From Leptidea sinapis (Eukaryota > Arthropoda > Insecta > Lepidoptera > Pieridae): a stretch of DNA of 64,000 bases. Below are positions 34,476-47,462 of the stretch, piece after piece. The position numbers and the translations under genes are program-made. The DNA lies in assembly GCF_905404315.1 (NCBI RefSeq), contig NC_066283.1, positions 6,262,001 through 6,326,000 of the forward strand. Reading direction: 5' to 3'. Positions within the stretch are counted from its first letter, which is position 1; each line of letters begins with the position of its first letter. Below the pieces are notes generated by a model. That model saw only the letters and a program-made list of their open reading frames with translations, had not been told where the DNA came from and searched no databases.

Positions 34476-35111
34476 CATTAAAAGAACCAAGTAACGCGTT
34501 CTTAGAATGACCAATGGGAATGCCTATTACATTATTTACTTTACTGAGAGTGCTATAATCATGTTTACGTATTGACGCCTCTGTGTCTTGACAAATCTGG
34601 GTTCACACAAGTTTAACTTTCTAGAATAAAGATTGTAACGAGACGGTATTTTTATAACTAATACTTAAACAGATGACTTAGAATTGTTCGGGAATACGGG
34701 CCTAAGTAGACTTCTACGCAATACCAGTCTTCATTTGTTCCTGTTTCAACATTATAATAATCAGGATCTTTAGAAGATTTGCTAATATGCGTTAATAGAC
34801 GAAAACAATAATACCGGTCTCACTGTGTACAATAAGGCAAAATTTAAAACAAATGGAAATATAAAATATAAAAGTTAATAATATATATTATAATCATTGC
34901 AGATACGGATTTTCCACTAAATAATTAAAACTTGGAATAACCCAATACGGAAGTCAAGTAGGCCCGGCCCTTATGAGCAAGATGCAAAACATGAATAGGC
35001 TTAAGCCTAATTAACATGATTTCAAATTAAAAAAAAAAAACAAATATTTTTAGTGCACAAATTGAAGGATACCGTTAGCTGTCTATCTACTATTCCGGTT
35101 AATGAGATATG

Positions 35112-35285
35112 AACTGGAAAATGAAAATGAAAACGTTTATTGAACACTATACATTTATAAACAATGGCATTAGTTCAGTCAAACACAAAATTTCATAATA
35201 ATAAATAAATAATATCAAAAGGATAAAAAAAAAACTCATGATATATAGGTAGACCAATCTAATTTTAACAATTTGCGTAAATATT
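35112..35285 (-). mobile_element. LINE 3' end fragment
   Basis: On the - strand ends ...AATAAACGTTTTCATTTTC with a TTTTCATTTTCATTTTC repeat tail, typical of target-primed reverse transcription. No coding part left. Confidence 0.5.
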
Positions 35286-36098
35286 ATTACTATTGCGTTA
35301 TGACAACAAATAATAAAAAACAAGATGGCAAATTACAATTTCCAATATGGCCGCCACTAAAACTATAGTTTCTTTTAATATTATGAGGCACATCTTTAAG
35401 GGTTGAAGTAAAAATTACGAGTAGTGTGAGATTGTATTGAAATATGATGAACATAGTGAAAGTTTTCATAGAAAATATTGCAGAAAGCTTAAAGCAAATA
35501 AAATAGACAAAATTTAGTATCACCTAAACATACAGACAGATAGAAAGTATAAATATAACATAGGAATAGAACTAATTATAAAAACAGTGTTCACTAAAAG
35601 ATTGAAGAAGCCATGTTTCACTGCTACTGATGAATAAAAGTATATATACATATATGTGTGAATCTTAATTTTTTTTATGAATTATGGTCGAAATATGACC
35701 TACGAGTGACCTCTAATATAAATAATGAAAATCTTACCAATACTGAATGATTTAGACGTGCAGCACAGAACAGTTACAAGTAAACAACCGCAAGATACAA
35801 GGATAATATTCGAATGGAAGGGAAAACACGAATCATATAAATTTATATTGACGTAGGTACGCATTGGAATACATTATGTTTGTTTTGGAATGCTAATAGC
35901 ATGCAGAAAGCGACGCACGGATCACCTCGATTGTAATAAATGTAAAGAAATTTAAAGTAGGGTGATTTATACGTCAACTTTACGTCATCACATCCATGAA
36001 AAATAATATATATACACCGATCAAGATACTAATATTAAGTTTATTTGACAAAAAGAAGGCTTACTATGTTACAGTAGATTAGTATATATATGTATTGT

Positions 36099-36765
36099 TG
36101 GAATAACCTGCCACCACCACTTCGAAATTTGCACTCAAAGGAATCTTTTAAGAATAACTACAAAAAGCTATTATTGCACGAGCAAAAACTAAATTAAATA
36201 CATCGATTGTAGTGAGGATGGGTATCAAAATGGATAGATATATTTTATCTGTATAATATTATATTACTCATGCATTTTTTATATATATTTTTATTAAATA
36301 CTTGTGTAGCTAGTGGGGATGTACTTTAACACGTGTATCTACATCACTACGTGATATATATTTTCTTTTCAGATTTATAAATTTATTAAGTTCTGAGCTT
36401 TGTTTGTTAGATATAGATATACGATAAATATTTAAATATTATAATTATTTTTTCACACATAACTGCCAAAATAGCTTGCACGGAAAAAAAATTAGGAAGT
36501 TCATAATATCAGTGTTACGAAAATACGTCCTAACGTTTGCTGAGAACTTTCCTTTTTGCGAATCGCGCTGCTGCCTCGTTTTCTAGTTATTAAATAATCC
36601 TTACATGTTTTGAAAGCATTAATATCTCTGTCTTTATTGTTTTTTAACATTTGTATTGTTATTTTTTCTTTTCTTTATTTTATGTTAATTGTTCATATTT
36701 ATTGTAATTGTAAAAAAAATTGGTGGCAGTTTTTCGCAAATAAAAAAATTATTATTATTATTATA
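36099..36765 (+). mobile_element. 5'-truncated LINE: RT C-terminus plus 3' UTR
   Basis: 36099-36197 reads WNNLPPPLRNLHSKESFKNN then YKKLLLHEQKLN and a stop, the 'WN.LP..LRN..S..SFK' terminus of jockey/CR1-type reverse transcriptases. A ~540-bp 3' UTR follows and ends in AAATAAAAAAATTATTATTA. Starts abruptly within a tatatat run. Confidence 0.75.
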
Positions 36766-37084
36766 TATAGTATTGTATAGACCATAGAGGATAATGATGC
36801 ATGGTTCTTCTCTGGTTCTGCGCAGGCCACCTACAGTTGTATAATATTTTGAAATTACGTACGCCAAGTTGTTATGTCATTCAAAAGATAGGCTTGGAGT
36901 TTCTTATCAGTTCTTCTCCCAATTTCAAATCCCCTGAACTGATGAAGCATCATGACGTTTTCCAAGTATTACCAAGACAACAATAGGTCCATATATAAAT
37001 GTTAGTGAAACAGTCTTAACCTATATAAAAATACAATAACAAATTATTTATAGATGTTAGAAACAAACTTATTCTATACTAATT

Positions 37085-37475
37085 CAAATTCAAATATTTT
37101 TATTCAAAATAGGATGTGACATCACTTATTGAAAGTCAAAAACTACCACCCATTCCAAAATGAATACCTCAGACCTGATAAGAATGGGCGCAACAAACTC
37201 TCAGCGGGTTTTTTTTCATCGAATTAATATGTTTACAAAGTAATATTGTACAATTAAACTTATTATTTAATAGCCTGAGGGCGGTCACTCCATTCCCAGT
37301 CTGTGGTATCATTAAGAAAGTCATTTATGTTATAGTAACCTTTACCACACAAACGTTTTTTAACAATTCTTTTGAATAACGTAATACTTTTGTTTTGAAC
37401 ATTTTCTGGGATCTTGTTGTAAAAGCATATACATCGCCCCACAAAAGAATTACTAACTCGACTTAGCCGAGTATT
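37085..37475 (-). mobile_element. LINE family H 3' end (best copy)
   Basis: - strand frame 37475-37263 is open: TRLSRVSNSFVGRCICFYNK, IPENVQNKSITLFKRIVKKR, LCGKGYYNINDFLNDTTDWE, WSDRPQAIK, stop. This is the C-terminus of a non-LTR reverse-transcriptase ORF. The 3' UTR runs to about 37085, ending AATAAAAATATTTGAATTTG. Confidence 0.82.
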
Positions 37476-38336
37476 AAATTGAATTAAAATTCTTACAAAC
37501 TAAAGCAGACATCCAGTGCGTTTTGAATGCGCTGTCCTGCCTGTCGGCTATGACCTTCAAAATAATATTGGGACTCCTCTCCAACCTATTCTTGACGGAG
37601 GCGAGAAACCATCGACACGGTTCTCCACAAACATACCAGACGCGCTTCAATACCGAGGTAGTCCCAACATTATGCTGAAGATGTTATTATATTGGACACG
37701 GAGAGCATTAATCGTTTTTTGGGGTATACCGTATAGTCAAACCCACAGACTGCACGTGTAAAAGCTCTGACAGAATGACTTGAATAGCGTGATCTTTACA
37801 TCTTTTGTGCATATGGTAAGCAAATGTTTTTTTCTGATCTAGTGATACTGTTAAAACTAGAATGTTTATACACACAGTACTTATAGTAATGGTAAGGCTA
37901 CCTCAACCAGCCGTTGGCTAAATTGTGGTGGCTGTTCCACAAAAGCCACAATAGAAAGAATAAATTATAATATTATGATTCCATTTCATCGTTCCAATGC
38001 AGATTCACACGTATACTGTCCCTACTAGTCGGATTTAAATACACTGGCCTTCAAAAGTAAGTATCACACTTTTAAAATTGGGATAACGTTATAAGATATA
38101 CTTTCGAAATAAAAAGGACTCCAAAGAGAATTTAATTTTGTACATAAAAACTTTATAGTCGGTAACCTTCTTTTAAAAATTGGCTGAAAAAAAACCTCAA
38201 AAACAAAACCATTCCTTTTTCAAAGTGGACGTTTCCGAATTACAATTTTACCATTCACATTTTTCTTTCTGTTTTAAATTTTTTTCAAGATCGATGGGTC
38301 TTTTTTAAATGTATGCTAAAAAGCACATAATTTATC

Positions 38337-38765
38337 ATGCTTTTTTCAGTTGAAGAATGTGCTAGGATCATGGCTTTTCTGGAACTAGGCATCAGTATGC
38401 GTCGCACTGCAAGAATGGTGGGTGTGACGGTACGAACGGTCCAGAAGGTAAAGCGAAGGTACGAAGAGACTGGACTCCATCTGAGGAGACCTTGTAATGG
38501 CAGACCCAGGTGTACCAGTGCTCGAGAAGATCGTTATATTATTTCCACTGTGTTAAGAAATCGCCACCAAAATGCAGTTGAAGTCCAGCAACAGCTACTT
38601 CAGACCCGGAGGGACTACAATAGTGACAGTACAGTGAGAAGAAGACTTGCTGAAGCAAATTTGAAACCCCGAAGACCAGCGATCGGCCCAAAACTCGAGA
38701 GACAGCATCGAGTAGCGAGACTGCGATACGCCCGTGAACACATGCAGTGGGATGAAATGAAATGA
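38337..38765 (+). pseudogene. Tc1-like transposase, N-terminal DNA-binding part
   Basis: 142 codons: a paired-like helix-turn-helix (ECARIMAFLELGISMRRTAR, VTVRTVQKVKRRYEETG), a GRPR hook (NGRPRCT), then a second HTH (TVRRRLAEANLKPRRPAIGP) and ERQHRVARLRYAREHMQWDE. It should continue into the first catalytic Asp region but reads K-stop. The ATG at 38337 is preceded by the 5' UTR of the element. Confidence 0.9.
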
Positions 38766-39207
38766 AGTGTACATGTATGGGCTGGCATATCTTCAGAAGG
38801 TAGCACAGAGCTAGTAGCTCACTGGGCAAAGATATGCTCAAGAGATTCTCAATGAGTATGCAGGGCCGTATTTAGCAAATATGGGTGATGGATCGATGCT
38901 GATGCATGATAATTCCCGGCCACACACGGCTCATATCGTACAAGAGTATATTCAGGAGGTCGGTATTAGTGTGATGGCTTGGCCATCACAAAGTCCTGAT
39001 CTGAACCCGATTGAACACGCCTGGGATGAGCTTGGGAGGCTAGTCAGAAATCGCAGACCACCACCTACTACCCTCAGGGCACTAAAGCAGGCCCTGGTAG
39101 AAGAATGGGAGAATATTCCCCAACATCGGCTCCGAAACCTAGTGTTCAGTATGCCAAACCGGCTCGAAGCTGTAATCAGAGCTCGAGGAGGCAATACCAG
39201 TTATTAA
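38766..39207 (+). pseudogene. Tc1-like transposase, catalytic C-terminal part
   Basis: Reading resumes with VHVWAGISSEGSTELV (38768 on), shifts frame, then RYAQEILNEYAGPYLANMGD, MLMHDNSRPHTA, WPSQSPDLNPIEHAWDELGR and the end GGNTSY. The second Asp (DNSRPH) and Glu (NPIEHAWD) are 34 residues apart (DD34E). The first catalytic Asp and about 70 flanking residues are deleted near 38757-38768, so the element cannot transpose itself. Confidence 0.88.
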
Positions 39208-42082
39208 AAATTAAATAACATGTAATACATTTCAGTTGAATTTTTTTACACTAAACTAAAAATGTCTATTTTCATTGTTTTATCTTTTTTAAGTTAAAAA
39301 TGTTACTAATGTATAATTTTAGTTTCTAAGAATTAAAGCCTATAAAATTTGCAACAAAACGTTTTTAATCTTAAATCTCTACCTTCTATAGTTAAGAAAA
39401 AAAAAATAATTTGGAAAGGCTTACTACTTACTTTTGCAGGCCAGTGTATTTATTTTTGTATTTGATAGTCATAATTATTTACAAGGGATTTACCTTGCTT
39501 AGGCTTTACACCTCTCAGCTAGCCTTAAATATTTGTCGGCACTTCTGTGGGTATTTCACTCGAATTGTTAAATGCCCGGTTCCTTTGAAGAAACGGATAG
39601 ATTTTGGTACGCCTAGTAATGTTTCTTTAAACTGACACCGTACTGACATTTACAGAAAGATATTTACTATAGATAGAAGCTCAGCGATTTTTTTGAAAAA
39701 GCTGATGTTTTGACGCGAGTATTTTATTGAAAATTAGGGTTCTTTTTTGATATTTAATAATAAATAAGGTGAAAAATATATAATTTAAATAAAAAAAACA
39801 GTGTATTTGGGATATGAAAAGGCAACTTTTCTCCTAATTTCGTGGAAAAAATTATTTTGTAAGAGATACAGATAAAAAATCTAAAAATCTAAAAACCTAA
39901 AATCTAAAATTTTTTTTAATTTTGAAGTTTTGTGAAAAAGTGAAAACAAAAGTTGTAGATCTTTTAATTACGTACAACTTTGCTACTTAACTTTTTTCCA
40001 TAGGACTTGTAGTTTCGGAGGAAATCGACATAAATCGTTTTTTACCCTATGAGTTTCATCTTACTATTTTTTTTTTACTTTTAATCATTTTCAAAGGCTT
40101 CCGCACTGGTTTGTTTGCTGCTTTTTTTTCACAAGCTAACGTCAACAGCTGTCTTCAGCGTTCCAAGGAAAAATATTGTAAACGTTTTAAGATTGTCAAT
40201 ATTTTTATTTTTCGAAACTTTTTAAGAACGATTACGATATTATTATGGTCGGGAATCTAGCAAATTGGCCCTAGCGATGCCACAAGTTATTTTGTGCGAA
40301 ACTTCGCCTATTTTATAGAATGCTAGAAGTATATTAATTTCATTTCATTTTGTAATAAGTAAATACATTTCATTTCGAAACTAATTACTACCAGTCCCTT
40401 ACTTATTGGTACAATATACTTTTACACATTTAGTTTGTCATATTATATCTGTGTCATTTGCCTGATAAATATGTATAGATGAGTGTCCGGAATTAAATGA
40501 TAATAATTTCCTCAAACATTAGATAAAACTAATCTTATCTCCAATTCTATGAAACAGAACTGTTTCAGGTTCTTCTGTGAAACTGTGAGTAATCTAGATT
40601 CTACAAAATCGTCACTCTCGAAAACTCATAATATTTGGATTAATGAAATAAAACTTTAACATAATAGCAGACATATATTGTACGATATGAAAATACATTT
40701 ACATAATGGGAATGAATGAAAGACACAAAAAAGGATAACAGAAACCAGAAAGTAGGTGCGTAAGTGGATAATAATTACAGACAGAAGTATAAAAGTAAAA
40801 GAATGAAGTCGCTCCCTATAAAAAACAACCCAACAAAAAGACAAAAAACTCCAAAAAGAGAGATAGATAATTATAGGTTCCATTTAGAACGAGACAATGC
40901 ACGGCTTATAAGGATTAATACCAATTCAGGTCGTTTAAAGTGTAATTGTACAAATTAAGACGTCAGTAATCCCGATTTGGGAGGAATTTTAATTTCAAGG
41001 CCGGATATTTGTCACAGCTATCAAATATGGCCGCGGGACGCCATTATAATAATACAATGCCTGAATGTCATGTATATATTTATTATCTATGGTCACATAT
41101 TCGACGCACGTGTGGCTACTTCCACGCGTGAATCACGATCATTGTGAACGTCAGAAGCTGTTTTTTTAATTATGTTTAAACGTTAAGTTTAAGGGAACAT
41201 CATTTACGATACAAGTACAATCAAAATTTTATAGATTTCGAAGTATTTGAGAGCATAATTCTTCAGGTTCACCGGGGTCGCCTCTTTTTCTGAACACAAA
41301 GGCTTTTATAGAGTATGGCAACGAGTAAAGTCATCAACATAAATCCGCTTTGCTGTTTGTAGAAAAATAGTAAAATACTACTTACTTAGGTAGGTATCTG
41401 CATTGAACCACACAGACAGTACCACAGATGAGAATATGACACTGATAGAAAGAAAATAACTAAAATAATGAAGATGGGTGTAGCCTCAAAGATAGCTCGT
41501 TCTCTACTGGTGCGAATTCATGAGAGCTACAGTATTATTTTTAAACCATAGTCCGATTATAATTCAAAACACATTTAAGTAATGAAGTATTGGCTATAGA
41601 TTTCCTGTGATTTTGAAAGAAAGTGACACTGCCTATACAACACTATGGTGACAATGTCAGACTGACATCAAAGAGGATGTAAATACTACGTAATAAGAGG
41701 CCGGGGTGTCTAGATAAAAATGGAAATTTAATTTTGTATGAAACGTGCAGTTATTTACATAAGTTGAAAGAAAACACGTATTGGAAATTGAATATACAGT
41801 ACATAAGAAATACAAAACTAAAATACAATCACTATTTGTATAAAAAATTTATGTATATTATATAAAAGTGTATATCTACATCATATGATATACGAAAACT
41901 TATTTAGACATTGTAATGTTGTTCAAACAGGCTGTCTAGACTTAGTTCTAAAAATAGACTAGTTTTTGTCGATCGTGTTTGATCTGGAGTACAGTAAAAA
42001 GGTACCAGTATCTGGCCGCACAAGTGAATTATTTAACTGTAACGATTTAGTACTTCCAAACTCAAAGATTTTTATTAAAAAC

Positions 42083-42848
42083 TAGTTGACCCGACAGACG
42101 TTGGTCTGTATATAATAAACAAGCTGACCCGGCAAACGTTGTTTTGCCATATAAAGTATAATTCACGCGATAGTTTTATAAGTAATAAAATATTGCCTAT
42201 ATTATAGCCTGTACATCATTTTGTTCTATTGTCAATAGTTTTTGCAGCGCACGCAAAAATAGGTTTTCGATTTTACACCTTGTGTTACAAAATAGCAATT
42301 TTATTACGGATCCCTAATTTTGAAAAAAAGACATAGCCTATAACCTTCCTCGATAAATGGACTACCCAACACTGAAAGAATCATTCAAATCGGACCAGTA
42401 GTACCAGAGATTAGCGCGTTCAAACAAACAAACAAACACTACAGCTTTATAATATTAGTATAGATGAAATAATGTTTTTTATGAATTTGTCAATAATATA
42501 TCATAACTAAATAAATAAATAACATATAGAATTATTCGCATATTTTATGCTCCCTGTTGTTATAATGAAATTGTTTTACAGCAGAACTGTCAAACCGTGC
42601 GCGCCAATAAATTCTCTCATAGAAAATATGTCCATACAAAACAAATATCGGAACGATGTAGGACACATCAAAAGAAAAACAAAATAGTTGTGATTTTTTT
42701 TGTTCCGAGCATTTTCATATTTATCCACCTTTTAAACCTTCTCTGGACTTCGACAAATAATTCAAGACCGAAATAAGCCAAATCAATCCAGCCGTTCCCC
42801 AGTTTTAGCGAGACTAACGAACAGCAATTCATTTATATATATATAGAC
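42083..42848 (+). repeat. Family C repeat, copy 3, split by a family D insertion
   Basis: Left piece 42083-42121 (gttgacccgacagacgttgg...ataataaac) and right piece 42466-42848 (gaaataatgttttttatgaatttgtc ... ttcatttatatatatatag). The interruption is the complete family D copy. Confidence 0.85.
42122..42465 (+). repeat. Family D repeat, full copy
   Basis: From agctgacccggcaaacgttg to attagtatagat. Near-identical to the inverted copy at 43411-43757. No ORF. Contains gattagcgcgttcaaacaaa. Confidence 0.88.
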
Positions 42849-43045
42849 TAGCTGCATCCGGCAGAGTTGCACTGCCATGTTAAGTATAACATAAACAAAA
42901 GAGTGTACTAAAACAAAAAGTTTCTTTAAAAAAAATGTGTAAGTATAGTTTTTACAATCCAGCAAACCTCGCGGGCATCCCAAAAATATTCTGATAAAGT
43001 TTCATCACAATCTAATAAATGGTTTTGGAACACAAAGTAACAAAG
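42849..43045 (+). repeat. Related 'agctg' repeat
   Basis: Starts agctgcatccggcagagttg and ends near tggttttggaacacaaagta. Same general class as C and D. Confidence 0.5.
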
Positions 43046-43070
43046 ATAATTAGATTTATATTTATACTAG

Positions 43071-43410
43071 CTGACCCGACAGACGTTATTCTGTACATAA
43101 TAAAACAAAACTTCTGTTTTATAGGAATTTGCCAATAATATTTCAAACATTAAGAATTATTTCGTAAAAAATGCTACCTGTTCTTATAATGAAATTGTTT
43201 CACACTGTCAAAACGTGCCTCACTAAATTCTCTCATAGAAAATATGCTCATGCAAAACAAACATTGAAAATAAAAATAATTATGAGACCCAAATCGAAAT
43301 AAAAACTATCCTATCTCTCAAGTAAAACCAAACTGCACTCCATGAAGTAATCCCCATTAGAATCTGTTCATTAGTTTAGGAGTCTATCGCGGACAAACAA
43401 CGTGTCACGT
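43071..43410 (+). repeat. Family C repeat, copy 4 (variant)
   Basis: agctgacccgacagacgtta start. The distal half (cctatctctcaagt, gcactccatgaagtaat) matches the inverted copy at 16365-16650. Confidence 0.7.
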
Positions 43411-43757
43411 ATCTATACTATAATATTATAAAGCTGCAGTGTTTGTTTGTATGTTTGAACGCGCTAATCTCTGGTACTACTGGTCCGATTTGAATGATTC
43501 TTTCAGTGTTGGGTAGTCCATTTATCGAGGAAGGCTATATGCTATGTTTTTTTTTCAAAATTAGGGATCCGTAATAAAATTGTTATTTTGTAACACAAGG
43601 TGTAAAATCGAAAACCTATTTTTGCGTGCGCTGCAAAAACTATCGACAATAGAACAAAATGATGTACAGGCTATAATATAGGCAATATTTTATTACTTAT
43701 AAAACTATCGCGTGAATTATACTTTATATGGCAAAACAACGTTTGCCGGGTCAGCTA
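43411..43757 (-). repeat. Family D repeat, inverted full copy
   Basis: Reverse complement of 42122-42465 with only scattered differences (for example cagtgtttgtttgtatgttt). Confidence 0.88.
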
Positions 43758-44038
43758 GTTTATATATATTAAGATTATATACCCACAAATAGCATTTTAC
43801 AATCACTCATTGAAAATTCATGATTGTAAAAATCAATAGGTAATTTCAAATCATTGCAAAAACTGTAGGGCTAAATATAAACATTACTTACCTCCTTATA
43901 ATTTTCTAATGTAATAGTTATAGAATAACAATAAAGTTAAAAAAAAAGCAATTTTGTAAGCGAGTCAAGTGTGTTTACTTATTTAAAATGAAAAATGTGT
44001 CTCTTGTCGCACTCTGACAAACTGAAATGAAATTGTAA

Positions 44039-44176
44039 CCCCCTTATTCATAATGGTCCGCTAACTTAAAACAGCCGCTAAGGAGTGTTTTTTCTCATTC
44101 TGACTTAGATCAATAGAAGAAGACAAAGTGAGAATTAACAATGCTTGAAGTTAGCAGACTATTATGAATAAGAGGG
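44039..44176. mobile_element. 138-bp MITE family F, copy 3
   Basis: In opposite orientation to copies 1 and 2. Flanked by TAA at 44036-44038 and 44177-44179, a clean 3-bp duplication. Confidence 0.86.
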
Positions 44177-44249
44177 TAAATGTTTAAAGCCCATCGGTAT
44201 CAATGTCGAAGTCTGGTATTTTATTTAAGTATCGAGGTTTGTATCTTAG

Positions 44250-44455
44250 ATCACTTATACGTCTAGATACACTGTGAAAACGTCAATAAAAATTGAGGTT
44301 GACAGTTAACCTCTGTTTTGACCAATGCATGACCAACGCACATTAGCACAAAGTGATATACAGATCGCTAGTGTAAGACGTAGTTTGTCACGCACACTAA
44401 AGTAATAAACCTGCCCTGTTTTTATCGTTTGTGTAGCAGCGAAAGGCTCTATTTT
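44250..44455. mobile_element. MITE family K, copy 3
   Basis: acttatacgtctagatacac start, gttgacagttaacctctgtt core, gtcacgcacactaaagtaat end region; the right TIR is lost into a family A copy. Confidence 0.7.
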
Positions 44456-44740
44456 ATGAACGACGTTCAACTGATGGTAATTGATATGCCCTGCCCATTA
44501 CAAGTGCCGCCCAGTATACTTGAAAAGCCGAAAAATTCTGAGCAGCACTACAATAATTGCGCTCGTCACCTTGAGACATAAGATGTTAAGTCTCATTTGC
44601 CCAGTTATTTCACTAGCTACGGCGCCCTTCAGACCGAAACACGATAATGTTTACACATTACTGCTTCACGATAGAAATAGGCGCCGTTATGGTACCCATA
44701 ATCTAGCCTGCATCCTGTCCAAAGGAGCCTCCTACTGGTC
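44453..44740 (-). repeat. Family A SINE-like repeat, copy 5
   Basis: Nearly full-length inverted copy. The A-tail side begins ttttatgaacgacgttcaac; the other end is the reverse of agtaggaggctcctttgga. The hairpin arms are mismatched. Confidence 0.85.
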
Positions 44741-45264
44741 AACTGTATCTAGACGTATTAAGTTATTTAAGGTTTGTATTTACTTTTATTCATCGAAGAT
44801 TTTTTTCATAGATACGTGAACTAAGTTTCGCCAGCAAGACTGGGCTATCAATTACAAAATAAAATTATTATCATTCCCTTGCCGTCTTTATCATCAAATC
44901 CAACATTGATGAACAGCTGTCGTGTGAATGACCTATGCGCGTGTTATTCATTCGCTTTACTTCCCATTTGCACTTCATAATAAGCGCAAAAAAGCCATAA
45001 AATTCAGCTACCTGGACTAAAACCAAGGCGCAGGTGTGTGCAAAAATATCTTAGTTCATGTTACTTTATATAATAGAACTTTGAAAATGTGGTAGGTTCG
45101 GGCCTATCTGTGTATGCGGAGTTGTAAAATTGACATATTTTTTATTTTGGTTACTAAAAAGTTATAAATAACATAATTATAATAGGAAATTTTTAAACTC
45201 TTGAGTACATTATTACGGCTACATGGAAGTCGCCACTAAGTTCTGAATTTTCATATAATTATCA

Positions 45265-45561
45265 GTGGGAGGCTCCATTGCACAGGATGCCGGCTAGATT
45301 ATGGGTTACCAGCCTATTTCTGCCGTTAAGCAGTAATGTGTAAGGATTACTGTGTTTCGGTCTGAAGGGCGCCGTAGCTAGTGAAATTACTGGGCAAATG
45401 AGACTTAAAATCTTATGACTCAAGGACACGAGCGCAATTATAGTGCCGCTCAGAATTTTTGGGTTTATCAAGAATCCTAAACGGCACTGCATTGTAATGG
45501 GCAGAGCGTATCAATTACCATCAGTTGAACGTCCTGCTCTTCCTGTATTTTCATAAAAAAA
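45265..45561 (+). repeat. Family A SINE-like repeat, copy 6
   Basis: Full-length sense copy from agtgggaggctccattgcac to cataaaaaaatatt. The right hairpin arm is altered (ctaaacggcact). Confidence 0.87.
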
Positions 45562-45861
45562 TATTAAATGATTCAACAGAAACGCAGCTTTTTAAACTAT
45601 TATTATTAATGATTTTTGAAAGCAGGCGTATAGAAAGACAATAAAAATTAATTGTAGTTTCTACACATAATTATTACAAAACGCGAAATTTATTGTCAGT
45701 TAACATTGAAATCTTTACGGAGAAAAAAACATGAAGTCATAAAATCTGAAAGCATAAAACTGACTATAAGCCGAGTGAATGTGTTGGCACTATGGTCGCG
45801 GTATACTTTCTAGAATCTAGATTAACAGTTGGTCATTTTTAGATATTTTTGGCTTAGACTT

Positions 45862-46020
45862 CTTGCTGCTAAAACAGGCCATGTTTATTGCTTTAGTGTG
45901 CGTGACAAGCTACGTCTTGTGTGTGTTGGTCATGCATTAGTCAAAATAACGCTAACAGTCAACCTCAATTTTTTGACGTTTTCACAGCTATCACAGTCTA
46001 TCTAGACGTATTAATGATGT
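45862..46020. mobile_element. MITE family K, copy 4
   Basis: Inverted copy: agtgtgcgtgacaagctacg ... gacgttttcacagctatcac ... ctagacgtattaat. Confidence 0.7.
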
Positions 46021-46265
46021 AAGTTTTTCGGTTTAACACTATTCAGTAAGTCTCGGTAAGTATATGGTTTCATAATATTTATCAGGTGGAGTTGACAGAG
46101 ATACTATGACAACCACCGTTCTTTTCAATCTCCAAGTATTTGAATAAAAAAAAAGTAAATTGCGTTTTATAATTAATTAAGTATATTAAAATATAATTAT
46201 TAATAATATTGTGATGGGTCACCTGTCGCCTTTACAACAAATGAACCCCGTGTTCGTTTTTATTT

Positions 46266-46316
46266 AATGATAATACGCCCTGCCCATTACAATGCGGTGC
46301 CGCTCAGGTATGTTCG
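46266..46316 (-). repeat. Family A fragment, copy 7
   Basis: Short piece gataatacgccctgcccatt ... ggtgccgctcagg. Confidence 0.65.
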
Positions 46317-47462
46317 CTAAAAGTGAGAGGAACATACAAGAAACCAAACGGCCACTCTTCAATCAAACAGAGTATTTTATCAAACAATATAACAAATTAG
46401 TTTGTAACGTGCTGCTTTCAATATAATAATTTGTATAAATATAAATTATCGTATATTGGATGCATCAACCTTTAGAGCTTGAATTTATTGTTTGTGTAAC
46501 GATGCTTCGAGAAGATGATGGTCGTGATTACTGTCATAATTAGTAATTGCATCCAACATAGGCATATATGTTATTATGATACTACAGTTCGGTAGATAGA
46601 GCTAATAAAATATTTCATGGGAGACAAAAACTGATTACTATTTATACGATACTACATTCGGTATCAAATTCCTTAAAAATAGCTAGATAGGTATCTACAT
46701 AATAACATTCTGTAATTCAATATCTACTACAACGTTCGCATGGAACGATTTTAGTCTGAGACAACAAAATGGAAGCGACAAAAATCGGTTCGATCGAAAT
46801 TTGAAAGTTTTAAATTTTTATCGCTTCTACTCATCAGCTTTGAATGTAAGATCTTGTCAATTTTAATATATTTATTTACGGACCATTTGTTGGAATGTAT
46901 CATAATATTAAAATTCCAAATATTTAATTGCACATACACACCACCAGAATTTCTTTTTTAGCAACGTTTAAACCGATTTTATTTGAAGCGTCTGATCATG
47001 CTTAGGTATTCGAAATTCGAATTTGCTTTCAACCAAAAATCCAAATTGTTCCGTGTGTACCTACCCGTTTTAAATTCTGTAGTGTGTTTAATTGCAATTA
47101 ATATTGTTTATAGATCCTTTTTTTTGTACGTAAGTATTGCAAATAATTTTAAAAGAATGTTTTATCCACGGAATAGAAAATTATAATTATATTTACATTT
47201 TGAATAAAAATGTCAGTTAAATTTCAAGTATAGAATGCAATCCATGAAATGACGTGTTAAATTTCTTTAACCACCGTCGGTTACCTATGCTGTTCGGTTT
47301 CAATAATTCACTTTAACCTCAATAATATAATCATCTCTAAAATAATAATAGCTAACTAATTGATAAGAAATATTTTGTTATTGCAAACATCAAACTAGGT
47401 TTATTTTGATAGTAGGTACTATCTACATAAAATAATCAACATTTAAAAAAAATGTGACTTAC

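Larger units (their letters stand above)
38042..39446 (+). mobile_element. Tc1-like (DD34E) transposon, defective, 1405 bp
   Basis: TA flanks at 38040-38041 and 39447-39448. The TIRs CACTGGCCTTCAAAAGTAAG and (inverted) CACTGGCCTGCAAAAGTAAG. It carries a transposase gene with an internal deletion (see next entries). It lies in tubulin intron 1. Confidence 0.92.
18661..47462 (-). other. Beta-tubulin intron 1 (~28.8 kb)
   Basis: Defined by the GTAAGT donor after codon 19 and the acceptor before FWE. It is filled with TE copies listed separately. No other host exon was found inside, on either strand. In Drosophila betaTub60D the first intron carries mesodermal enhancers; whether this one does cannot be seen here. 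Stretches with nothing recognised: 21260-22140, 23080-23840, 24500-25890, 27480-28990, 29660-30620, 33060-34290, 34480-35110, 35290-36060, 37480-38035, 39460-42080, 44740-45260 and 46330-47400. Confidence 0.88.

Noticed and set aside
44481..44819. 112-codon + strand ORF and its like at 45262-45492
   Set aside because: Both run through family A repeat copies; the shared peptide text comes from the repeat, not a gene family.
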